NCBI GenBank assembly: GCA_031213475.1
Contig: JARUPZ010000023.1
Location: forward strand, 9,194,157-9,258,156
DNA: 64,000 nucleotides
Direction: 5' to 3'
Source: Nereocystis luetkeana
Taxonomy: Eukaryota; Sar; Phaeophyceae; Laminariales; Laminariaceae
This document shows, one piece after another, positions 47,557 to 58,900 of the stretch; position 1 is the first letter of the stretch; the number at the start of each line of letters is the position of its first letter. The translations under genes were made by a program, and so were the position numbers. The notes below the pieces were generated by a model. It searched no databases. It worked only from the letters and a program-made list of their open reading frames with translations, and was not told the DNA's origin.

Positions 47557-48418
47557 CGTGATTATTATCTCTTATAATTACATTCTCCCCCGGAAAAGCT
47601 GGATTGTTTCCACATATCTCGCTTTGCGTATTCTTAAAAAAACGGAATCTGGAAACTCGAATCTGGAATCTGGAATCTGGAATCTCGCCGCCCCCCGGAG
47701 TGCGGCGAGATTACTAAAACCTGAAATTGAACTTTCATGCGAGGTACCGGTAGATTTGTTGACACGTACCCGTAGTCCACAAGCCACAGCAGCATCGCCT
47801 CTCCAGCAGCGCAAGCCTTCACCACGCCGACACGCGAGACACCAGCCGCTACGAGTCGAAAGCATCGACATGACTAATACTCGCAGTGGCAAGAGCTCTA
47901 ATAGCAGCAGCATCAAAAACAACCGCCGCAATACGAAAGCTGGGAGCGGGTCTACTTCGGGTGTTTCAGGGACAAAGGCCAAGGCTTCGTCCCAACGCGA
48001 GGACGGGGGGAGACAGGCTAGGACTCGGCGTAGGCCAGTCCCGCGTAAAGGAACCGCACGGAACAGCAACGCGCCTGAGCCCGGGGTTGCACGTAGTGTT
48101 GCTGTTGCTTCAGGAGACACACACCTGGCAGGAGGGTCTTCGACTGGAAACGCTGCCGAAAGCCCCTCTCGCCAGGGAAGGCTCAGGGACAAGCGGGCTC
48201 TTCCTGGGCGTTGAAGCGTCGAGAAGCAGCGCGAGGCGGCGAAGAACCTGCTCGATCTTAGCGCTGCATCGCCGTCGTCCAGCTTTGCATTAGATCTCGA
48301 CCCGAGTGATCAGTCTGGAGCGGTAGAGTTTGATTTGTCGAACCAGGCATCGGCTCCCAGCCCCGGTGCGGGTGCGTCATCGTCGCAACAAGTTGCCGAT
48401 TGTGCGGTGGCTACGAAG

Positions 48419-49586
48419 GTGAGATACGAGTAGATAGGGCGGAATGATATACGACAGTACGTACCGCTTGCTGTACTGCTGTTATCACATGCATGCGTAG
48501 ATTCACTGTTTTGGGCTGTATCTCGTTCCTGTGATTGGCAGCTTAACATACGCGTTCTACCCCTGCATTGGTTATAGCTCTGCCGTTTTTTATCGGATCG
48601 TGCTGTGCACGTGTAGCACGCCTACGTGACCTCCTAAGTGTACCCACTTTGCCTTGCATGTACGTGCCAAAAAACTTGCAGGAAAGGGGCATGGTGTTTT
48701 GATAAGTCCTGTGCACTGGCCACTGCACCTGTATATACTGGACGTATACTCGTGTACTGAAATCGGCAGTATATTTGTACTTGCAGTGCTCTTAATATCC
48801 TGGTGGCATACACTGCTGCGTATAGCTTGCAGGATATTTGACGTATATTTGCTACGAGTACGTAGGACTGCTCAGTATGTACTGGCAGTAGTATTCTACT
48901 GTCGGTAGCAACCTACCATGGTACCAGGTACTGGTTTGCCCGGCGAGTTTATTATTTGTATTACGACGCATGCCCAATAAACACGCCATATTATAGCAAC
49001 GAAACCCACCAAATACTTTCCGTGATAGATCGAAGAGAGGACAGAGGAGAGGAGAGACGAGAGACAAGGAACTACGAAGAGCACGTAGGGCCATCGATGC
49101 TATATACCTGGTACCTGGTACTTTTTTAGTCCTGCTTGTTATTTAGGTTTCAGTACTTCTCCGCCGCCCCCCCCCCCTCGCTCCCCTCCCCGACCCCTTC
49201 CTCCTCTCTCTGCATCCCTCTCTGGGTGTGCTTCATCTCTTTTTTCATAGACGTCCGTGTATTTTCGTTCTTGTTGCAGACATACCTGGCATACGATACC
49301 GAGTTGCGGCGTATACTGTTGTTGCTCGTCTACATTGCTATGGGGCCGTTTTGTCAACTCTGTTTTATTTCCTTCTGGCTTTGTTGTTGTTATTTCGTGC
49401 CATGTAAGTTTTTGGGGGCATGTTTGTCTTTTTTCCCAGCTAAAATATCTCCGCCGCCCCCCCCCCCCCGGCGGTGTTGCTCCTTTCAATGCGTTCCTCA
49501 CTTTTGTTTAGGCCACGGTTTTCCCCGCACATAGTCAAACCCTTAATATTGGTACGAAACATCACGTTCCTTTTTGTGTTCTGCAG
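48419..49586. other. Intron region of the left-arm gene
   Basis: Contains TGGTACCAGGTACTGG and TATACCTGGTACCTGGTAC motifs (48918, 49105), C runs (49165 and 49458) and a hydrophobic open frame around 49274-49400 ending near a GTAAGT donor, which might be an extra exon. Confidence 0.4.
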
Positions 49587-51851
49587 GACCCGACGAATAA
49601 CCCGCCTGAACAATCTGGGACCCGTGAAGGAGGCGGCAGCACGCCTGCACCACCAAAGCGCGGTTTGAAAAAGCCCACCGGGGCGAAAAAGGTAAGGTTT
49701 GCGGTAGATGTAGCTCCGTTCGCTCCGGTTTGTGTGTCTATAGTAGTAACATGTCATTGTTGTGAACGTTTAGTGTATCCATACAAATGCATCTTTTTTT
49801 TTTAACAACCTTGCTGATACACTGGGACAGCTAAAACCATTATCTTGTTGCGCCCGTAGATTGAGAGGTGGTCTCAAAGTTACACATCTAGATACGTGTA
49901 TGCCATGTCTTTCGTCACTAGTCGTCCTAAGTACCAAGGTTTAGTCAGTGTTTGGTTCAACTCGGATATCTCTCGAAGACGTCGTTGTCCTGTATCACAT
50001 GTTCATAGTTTCGCGACTAAACTTATAGGAAAAATCGCAGCGATCCTTCTGCCTACGATTACAGTTTGGTCAATTAGGCGAGTACACAACCCTTGCTTTA
50101 AGGTCAACCTAGTACAACCTGGGTTGCTTTCTGCCCGAGGTTGGACCGTTCCGTTCATGAATTCGTGTAGTGGTTGGAATACTTCGTGGTTATTAGTACA
50201 TTGATGTCCCTCCGCGTGTTTTCCTCTTGAATCCGAAACCTGTTCAACCTTCGTAGACGGCTGAGAGAGAGGCTGACGCGTACGTCCAAGAGCAAAGAGA
50301 GCTCGGACACGACATGCCACTCCCGTTTCTGGATGTGGAGAAAGTCGTCATGTTCAAACTGCCGGCGGAGGGCAACTTCGACGTGAGTTTCTATTGTAGG
50401 GCACTGACTCACTTTGACAAACAGCTCAACGTATACGCCTGGCAGAACCTTCGCGTATCCGACATACAACCACGCCCTCAGTCGCAAGAATGTCCATGAA
50501 AACCAGGTTGACGAATCCATAACCGATGCTGAGAGGTAAAACGCCGTCTATCGGAGGTACTCATGCCCACCATGTTCCGAGACGCTGTTACCATTATTTG
50601 TTCTAGAAAGAAGGTGCGCCATGTATTGGCCTGTACTCCGCTCATTGTTTACGTTCGTTTTCAATCTTGTCATGTATATTTAACCAAAACCGACGATCAA
50701 GATGTATTTACGGTCCATTTGTTTTGTAGTAATGTTTTGGATCCGGGTTTGGGCCACGACGGGAGACGCCCGTTGCGCCGGGGGCACCCGCGGCGGCAAC
50801 CCTCGGTAAAAAAACAACCGTGCTGCCAATTAATGTTATTGTCACGCATAGTACTACGGCGTATATTTTTTACCCCCTCGCCTACTACGTCCTCAAGTTA
50901 GTTTGCCATGGGATTGACGAGATTGATCGCGTCTTCGCCATACCTCCCACTCCAATTCCTGCAAGGAAATTAGTCTCGAACTCTATTCCCACCCTGGATA
51001 GCGATTTGTCACCGCGTAAGCACGTTGACGTCGTCCTTTTCGCCGAATTTACTGCGCCTACAGACAAATGTGCACCACCTCTACCGATATTGCTCTATGT
51101 TATCATTGCTTACTATACAACTTACTGTATAATATAAATAAGGCTAAATAGGTGTTGTATATACACAGAATCAACATGACAAGGCCCCAAATAATGTATG
51201 ATTATAGTAAGTCCAGGAAGGGTGCTCCGCCTCGAAATGGAATCGCGAGCCTTCAAATGAGTTTGGGTTCCACCACGCCCACTCCCAAGTCATTCGACGC
51301 TATCATGTGTCCAGTTTGATGTGTGTACCGTCTAACAGGGTTTCATAGTAGGGTGGATACCACCCTTCACTCACACCGACAAAAAACTTCACGGTGCTTG
51401 GCTCTCGGTGCAAGCAATTATTGCATGATCGGCGAAACACCGACGGGCTCTATACCGGGACTTTAGGGATGCGAGGGCCTATAGTGTTATATACAACAGC
51501 GATTATCTAGTAGTGACAACCCTCCCTCCCCTAACCCATCCTGCCCCATGTTTCCACCATCATATGCAAGCCCCTCCCCACCCCCCAACCCACACCCAAG
51601 AATATTTCCCCCCACCCTATTAAATATATACTTGTATGTATGGGTTGTGTTGGCGTCGGTTCGCGACGACACTGTAAAACACGCCTCTCACTGAGTGAGC
51701 TAGACCACCAGGGTACCGTTTTTGTTTTTGGCGGTCATCAAGGCTGGCGGTCGAGTTAGATAATTTCTGCGGGCTGGAGAACCTTTGCTCCGCACAAGAG
51801 GAATGACCGTATCACGTAGTGTGTGTGTGATAAGGCACCCACGAGGTAGTT

Positions 51852-52144
51852 GCATAGTGCTCCCATTGCTGTCTCAGGAAGTGACCACACCAAAACTTAC
51901 ATGAACTAATTTAAGCTGTCATCCATATATATACAAGTCCGCCTTACAAGAGGTTCTTAGTGGGATGCAGCTCACCCTTCATGCGACTCGTCCAAATCCT
52001 CACGGCGCTTCGCGGTTGGTGCTAGCAATGTCTGCCTGGCAGCTGAAAAAAAAGACATGCTCCGCCCCGGCATTGTAGGGATGCGAGGGTCTATGGTCAT
52101 ACGACTATGGCCACTCATGAAAATGAAGTACACCCCCCCCCCCC
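51852..52144 (-). repeat. Long G-tract-headed dispersed repeat (left arm)
   Basis: Reverse-strand copy of the module at 9143-9418: C run at 52133-52144, then the complement of GTCGTATGACCATAGACCC, ending at the complement of ACTTCCTGAGACAGCAATGG. It lies in the large intron (50806-52895) of the gene. A shorter relative lies at about 51360-51485. Confidence 0.85.
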
Positions 52145-52476
52145 CTTCCGTCTCGAACGGGATGCTTGGTGAATGGTAAAATGACTAAGGCAAGCAGCAA
52201 AGGCTAGTACGCTCCTCCCTTACACCCCACCCACCTTCCTACCCTAACACCCCATACCCCGCCCCTAAAACCACCACATACTGTCGTGCTCTTCACTCCT
52301 GGGCGAACACACTTCGTCATCAACACCAAATTTCACCTCCGCTCACTGTGGCACGCAAAGGATCGTGTCCTCCTGAAACACTCCTTGAAATATAATACGT
52401 AAATAAACGTTCTCCCCGAATAGCGGACCATACTTCAACACACATAGGATAGCAATAAAAAAAACGCCCCAGTCCC

Positions 52477-52493
52477 CCCCCCCCCCCCCCCCC
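52477..52493. repeat. Long C tract in the left arm
   Basis: A run of about 17 C; the matching G tract in the right arm lies at 57567-57588. Their unequal lengths account for part of the arm-length offset. Confidence 0.85.
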
Positions 52494-54077
52494 GCCAGCC
52501 CCCCTTCCCCACCCCCCAACCCCCACACCATCCACCAACCTGCCCTTTTCTTTGTCTTGAGTAAATATGAGCACACATCCTGCTCCTGCCCTCTCGCCCT
52601 ACGTATGGTGTTTGCTTCGGACGACAACATCGTGCTAAACCACGGCACTCACTGCGTTAGAGATACAGACAGGACCCCGATTTTGTTTTTGCTCAATTTT
52701 TCTGTACCCATAAATGATGAGCTAGTTATCTAATCTTCGTCGTGGGTAAATAGCTTATGCCCTATTATTTGTTGTTGAAGTGGATAGCGTAAAGCGGTAT
52801 GTACACATTGTTCGTCCCCCTCCACACCCCTCCCCTTCGCCATAATAAACCCACCCCCAATATCCTTTACTTCCCTACGCCCCTTTTACGAGCAGGACGT
52901 AAAATATAGAGGCGGCGCCCGGGGTGTCAACGAAGCCAACTGGGACGTAGCGTTCCTTCAACGGTGTCGTCAGTCTTTATCCAGCAACACCGAGTACGCG
53001 GCCAAGTACGACGCCACGCGCCGGTTCAACAGCTCCATGGTATCCGTCGTGAGAGTATGGATAAGCAAGCAGCGGAGTCAAGCATCAAACTCCGTAGGAG
53101 CCCACCAGGCCGCGCGAAGCAATCCACGAAAGCCAACCACCACCGGTGCCGCGGGTGGAACCCAGGAAGGCCCCCCGAGCCGTGACGCCACCCCGGTGAA
53201 GGGAACAGGAAAGAGGGCTGAAATGGCAGAGCTCCGTGATCGTGCCTTTGGGCGGAGCCACATGGTCCACTAGCTGGGGAGCCGGCAATCGCTTAATGTA
53301 AGGCTGCCCCCTCGCGTACCGAGGCCAAGTGGCGACAGCAGCCGTGCCGGTGGTGCCCGAGACAAAGGAAAGGGTAAAGCTAGCGCCCACGATTTAGGTT
53401 CAGCATCCGTGCCAGATGGAGACGGCCACGTCGGGGACCCTGGCACTATGTTTGATCCCTCGCCCGATTTGGACCCTGAAAGCGACGTCGATGTCTCGCG
53501 AGGGGGCGGAGCTGGCAACACCCCCATCTCAAGGACATCTCGTCACGGTGCAGGCGGTGGTGAAGGCGGCGCTGGCAGTTCTACCGGGGTAGAGAGAGGC
53601 GGTCCGGGTAAATCTCGAGGAAGCGACGTCGGTGGATCAGGGTCGGGTCGCATTCTAGATGGAGGCGTCACGCCTACCATGTCCGATCAAGACGCGGACA
53701 TGGACGATGTCGATGGCCCAGGAGCCGAGGATTCTTCTGAAGATGAATCGCCTGGAGAGAGGGACCGCTCAAAACGCGGACGAGCGCCGGCTTTCAACCC
53801 TGTCAGATTCCAGAAAGCAATGCTGAGTAGCAAATCGAAACGGGACGCCCAAATAGAAAGGCTTTTGGGGGCGGTCGAGTTGAACGGCGAGGGGGGGTCG
53901 ACCGGTGGGAGTGGGGCGAGCGGTGAGGGTGGGTCGAGCGGTGGGGGGGCTTCGAGTGGTGGACGGGCGGGGACCGACATCGAGCGGGTAAAGGTTGGGC
54001 TAGCTATGTTAAAGCGTCTGGACGACGGGCTTTCGTGTCCGTACACAGTAGTAGACTGCAATAAGTTCTTTGAATGA

Positions 54078-55030
54078 TCGCTACGCCGGTGGTAACCCAT
54101 TGAAAGGCCGTGTGGAGTATGTTGAGGTCGGGATGGTGTTCCATCTGCATCGATCTCCATGGCCCCCACTAAAAAGGTGTGGATTAGGCCCTTCTTTGCT
54201 TTCGGTCTGCGCATCACAGAACAGTAGGGTTGGTGCGTTCGAACGGTGCCGAAAGTTTTGACACATCTTGGTTTATTATTGGCGCGATGATGAATCGAAG
54301 TATAAGTTCAATGTTGCGGCGTGTTACTTTGCACTACCTTGTATGATGGCCGCCTGGATTATTAAGCGTTTTATTCTATTGTAATTAGAAGCGAGGTTGG
54401 CGGTGCGTATTATTGACTACGTTAGACAATTATACCATGCATCTTCGTGAGCTTTCTATCACTGACTGATGTAAAAGTGATGGTTTTGTTGTTATTGAGT
54501 CTCACTTTCGTAACGAGCCCTGTATCCATTGCGCGCATAGTGAAGTTGCGATGAACGGCGCGAGGGAATTTTCGGACCTGGGTCGGAGGAGGGGATATGG
54601 GGTGGGTGATTGCCCCGTTTCCCGTATAAGGGCTTGTGGGTATCGTCGTGACAAGGAGATGCGCAAAAGAGGAACTTATAGCTTCAGATTTTGGCGTGAT
54701 ATAGGACACCCGGCTAAAACATTCGGTACCGTGCCAGGTTGGATATTTATTATTTAGTACGTCGCCGATTTTGTTTACGCTACTTATGTCATTTCCGACG
54801 CAGTTTAGGTCCTTGACTATGTCGTAGGTCGATGACTCGTGGTTGCCTTCGACATTCCGGTGTAGTCACCTTCGTGTATAGTGTACGGTGTTAGTGCGTT
54901 TTTTTTTGTTTTTGGTATACATACAACATAGTGTTCGTAGTTCCAACGTGTCCGACAATGGAGCGAGCAGGGCAGAGACGAGCAACTAGCGTGAAGTGGA
55001 AAATCGATACGTAGAAGGAAGCGAGTAATC
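54078..55030. other. Central left flank of the palindrome
   Basis: About 950 bp between the gene's end and the centre. A 95-codon minus-strand frame (54422-54709) has a near-identical right-arm copy at 55352-55639 with one Ile/Leu difference. It is unrecognised and may be chance. Confidence 0.4.
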
Positions 55031-55983
55031 CATTACTCGCTTCCTTCTACGTATCGATTTTCCACTTCACGCTAGTTGCTCGTCTCTGCCCTGCTCGCTC
55101 CATTGTCGGACACGTTGGAACTACGAACACTATGTTGTATGTATACCAAAAACAAAAAAAAACGCACTAACACCGTACACTATACACGAAGGTGACTACA
55201 CCGGAATGTCGAAGGCAACTACGAGTCATCGACCTACGACATAGTCAAGGACCTAAACTGCGTCGGAAATGACATAAGTAGCGTAAACAAAATCGGCGAC
55301 GTACTAAATAATAAATATCCAACCTGGCACGGTACCGAATGTTTTAGCCGGGTGTCCTATATCACGCCAAAATCTGAAGCTATAAGTTCCTCTTTTGCGC
55401 ATCTCCTTGTCACGACGTTACCCACAAGCCCTTATACGGGAAACGGGGCAATTACCCACCCCATATCCCCTCCTCCGACCCAGGTCCGAAAATTCCCTCG
55501 CGCCGTTCATCGCAACTTCACTATGCGCGCAATGGATACAGGGCTCGTTACGAAAGTGAGACTCAATAACAACAAAACCATCACTTTTACATCAGTCAGT
55601 GATAGAAAGCTCACGAAGATGCATGGTATAATTGTCTAACGTAGTCAATAATACGCACCGCCAACCTCGCTTCTAATTACAATAGAATAAAACGCTTAAT
55701 AATCCAGGCGGCCATCATATAAGGTAGTGCAAAGTAACACGCCGCAACATTGAACTTATACTTCGATTCATCATCGCGCCAATAATAAACCAAGATGTGT
55801 CAAAACTTTCGGCACCGTTCGAACGCACCAACCCTACTGTTCTGTGATGCGCAGACCGAAAGCAAAGAAGGGCCTAATCCACACCTTTTTAGTGGGGGCC
55901 ATGGAGATCGATGCAGATGGAACACCATCCCGACCTCAACATACTCCACACGGCCTTTCAATGGGTTACCACCGGCGTAGCGA

Positions 55984-58900
55984 TCATTCAAAGAACTTAT
56001 TGCAGTCTACTACTGTGTACGGACACGAAAGCCCGTCGTCCAGACGCTTTAACATAGCTAGCCCAACCTTTACCCGCTCGATGTCGGTCCCCGCCCGTCC
56101 ACCACTCGAAGCCCCCCCACCGCTCGACCCACCCTCACCGCTCGCCCCACTCCCACCGGTCGACCCCCCCTCGCCGTTCAACTCGACCGCCCCCAAAAGC
56201 CTTTCTATTTGGGCGTCCCGTTTCGATTTGCTACTCAGCATTGCTTTCTGGAATTTGACAGGGTTGAAAGCCGGCGCTCGTCCGCGTTTTGAGCGGTCCC
56301 TCTCTCCAGGCGATTCATCTTCAGAAGAATCCTCGGCTCCTGGGCCATCGACATCGTCCATGTCCGCGTCTTGATCGGACATGGTAGGCGTGACGCCTCC
56401 ATCTAGAATGCGACCCGACCCTGATCCACCGACGTCGCTTCCTCGAGATTTACCCGGACCGCCTCTCTCTACCCCGGTAGAACTGCCAGCGCCGCCTTCA
56501 CCACCGCCTGCACCGTGACGAGATGTCCTTGAGATGGGGGTGTTGCCAGCTCCGCCCCCTCGCGAGACATCGACGTCGCTTTCAGGGTCCAAATCGGGCG
56601 AGGGATCAAACATAGTGCCAGGGTCCCCGACGTGGCCGTCTCCATCTGGCACGGATGCTGAACCTAAATCGTGGGCGCTAGCTTTACCCTTTCCTTTGTC
56701 TCGGGCACCACCGGCACGGCTGCTGTCGCCACTTGGCCTCGGTACGCGAGGGGGCAGCCTTACATTAAGCGATTGCCGGCTCCCCAGCTAGTGGACCATG
56801 TGGCTCCGCCCAAAGGCACGATCACGGAGCTCTGCCATTTCAGCCCTCTTTCCTGTTCCCTTCACCGGGGTGGCGTCACGGCTCGGGGGGCCTTCCTGGG
56901 TTCCACCCGCGGCACCGGTGGTGGTTGGCTTTCGTGGATTGCTTCGCGCGGCCTGGTGGGCTCCTACGGAGTTTGATGCTTGACTCCGCTGCTTGCTTAT
57001 CCATACTCTCACGACGGATACCATGGAGCTGTTGAACCGGCGCGTGGCGTCGTACTTGGCCGCGTACTCGGTGTTGCTGGATAAAGACTGACGACACCGT
57101 TGAAGGAACGCTACGTCCCAGTTGGCTTCGTTGACACCCCGGGCGCCGCCTCTATATTTTACGTCCTGCTCGTAAAAGGGGCGTAGGGAAGTAAAGGATA
57201 TTGGGGGTGGGTTTATTATGGCGAAGGGGAGGGGTGTGGAGGGGGACGAACAATGTGTACATACCGCTTTACGCTATCCACTTCAACAACAAATAATAGG
57301 GCATAAGCTATTTACCCACGACGAAGATTAGATAACTAGCTCATCATTTATGGGTACAGAAAAATTGAGCAAAAACAAAATCGGGGTCCTGTCTGTATCT
57401 CTAACGCAGTGAGTGCCGTGGTTTAGCACGATGTTGTCGTCCGAAGCAAACACCATACGTAGGGCGAGAGGGCAGGAGCAGGATGTGTGCTCATATTTAC
57501 TCAAGACAAAGAAAAGGGCAGGCTGGTGGATGGTGTGGGGGTTGGGGGGTGGGGAAGGGGGGCTGGCGGGGGGGGGGGGGGGGGGGGGACTGGGGCGTTT
57601 TTTTTATTGCTATCCTATGTGTGTTGAAGTATGGTCCGCTATTCGGGGAGAACGTTTATTTACGTATTATATTTCAAGGAGTGTTTCAGGAGGACACGAT
57701 CCTTTGCGTGCCACAGTGAGCGGAGGTGAAATTTGGTGTTGATGACGAAGTGTGTTCGCCCAGGAGTGAAGAGCACGACAGTATGTGGTGGTTTTAGGGG
57801 CGGGGTATGGGGTGTTAGGGTAGGAAGGTGGGTGGGGTGTAAGGGAGGAGCGTACTAGCCTTTGTTGCTTGCCTTAGTCATTTTACCATTCACCAAGCAT
57901 CCCGTTCGAGACGAAAGGGGGGGGGGGGGGGGGGGGGGTGTACTTCATTTTCATGAGTGGCCATAGTCGTATGACCATAGACCCTCGCATCCCTACAATG
58001 CCGGGGCGGAGCATGTCTTTTTTTTCAGCTGCCAGGCAGACATTGCTAGCACCAACCGCGAAGCGCCGTGAGGATTTGGACGAGTCGCATGAAGGGTGAG
58101 CTGCATCCCACTAAGAACCTCTTGTAAGGCGGACTTGTATATATATGGATGACAGCTTAAATTAGTTCATGTAAGTTTTGGTGTGGTCACTTCCTGAGAC
58201 AGCAATGGGAGCACTATGCAACTACCTCGTGGGTGCCTTATCATACACACACTACGTGATACGGTCATTCCTCTTGTGCGGAGCAAAGGCTCTCCAGCCC
58301 GCAGAAATTATCTAACTCGACCGCCAGCCTTGATGACCGCCAAAAACAAAAAACGGTACCCTGGTGGTCTAGCTCACTCAGTGAGAGGCGTGTTTTACAG
58401 TGTCGTCGCGAACCGACGCCAACACAACCCATACATACAAGTATATATTTAATAGGGTGGGGGGAAATATTCTTGGGTGTGGGTTGGGGGGTGGGGAGGG
58501 GCTTGCATATGATGGTGGAAACATGGGGCAGGATGGGTTAGGGGAGGGAGGGTTGTCACTACTAGATAATCGCTGTTGTATATAACACTATAGGCCCTCG
58601 CATCCCTAAAGTCCCGGTATAGAGCCCGTCGGTGTTTCGCCGATCATGCAATAATTGCTTGCACCGAGAGCCAAGCACCGTGAAGTTTTTTGTCGGTGTG
58701 AGTGAAGGGTGGTATCCACCCTAATATGAAACCCTGTTAGACGGTACACACATCAAACTGGACACATGATAGCGTCGAATGACTTGGGAGTGGGCGTGGT
58801 GGAACCCAAACTCATTTGAAGGCTCGCGATTCCATTTCGAGGCGGAGCACCCTTCCTGGACTTACTATAATCATACATTATTTGGGGCCTTGTCATGTTG

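Larger units (their letters stand above)
47870..54077 (+). pseudogene. Unrecognised multi-exon gene, left-arm copy, with a private stop
   Basis: Exons that join in frame: 47870-48418 (start region MTNTRSGKSS; donor AAG|GTGAGA), 49587-49691 (DPTNNPPEQSGTREGG..KKPTGAKK; donor GTAAGG), 50257-50382 (TAEREADAYVQEQRELGHDM..LPAEGNFD; donor GTGAGT), 50489-50535, 50730-50805 and 52896-54077 (GVNEANWDVAFLQRCRQ, then a Gly/Ser/acidic linker, then KSKRDAQIERLLGAVE). One further small exon between 48418 and 49587 is possible. The product is basic and Ser-rich N-terminally, with a charged helical region and a possible C-terminal coiled coil. I recognise no family; a transposon accessory or DNA-binding protein is only a guess. 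Defects: TGA at 48212-48214 (Trp in the right arm) and TAG at 53271-53273, shared by both arms, in an otherwise open final exon. The first exon may start further upstream. Confidence 0.5.
47638..55030. repeat. Giant palindrome, left arm (about 7.4 kb)
   Basis: Reverse complement of 55031-62431. The centre is GCGAGTAAT-CC-ATTACTCGC, so the spacer is at most 2 bp. The arms pair along their whole length with scattered substitutions and a few indels. More differences fall in the outer 1 kb (at least seven in exon 1 of the gene) than near the centre, although single differences occur within about 400 bp of it. The outer end begins AAAAACGGAATCTGGAAACT on both sides. Confidence 0.95.

Noticed and set aside
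53265..53273. A 9-base GT..AG intron that would remove the shared TAG
   Set aside because: GTCCACTAG would restore the frame if removed, but 9 bases is far below any usual spliceosomal intron.
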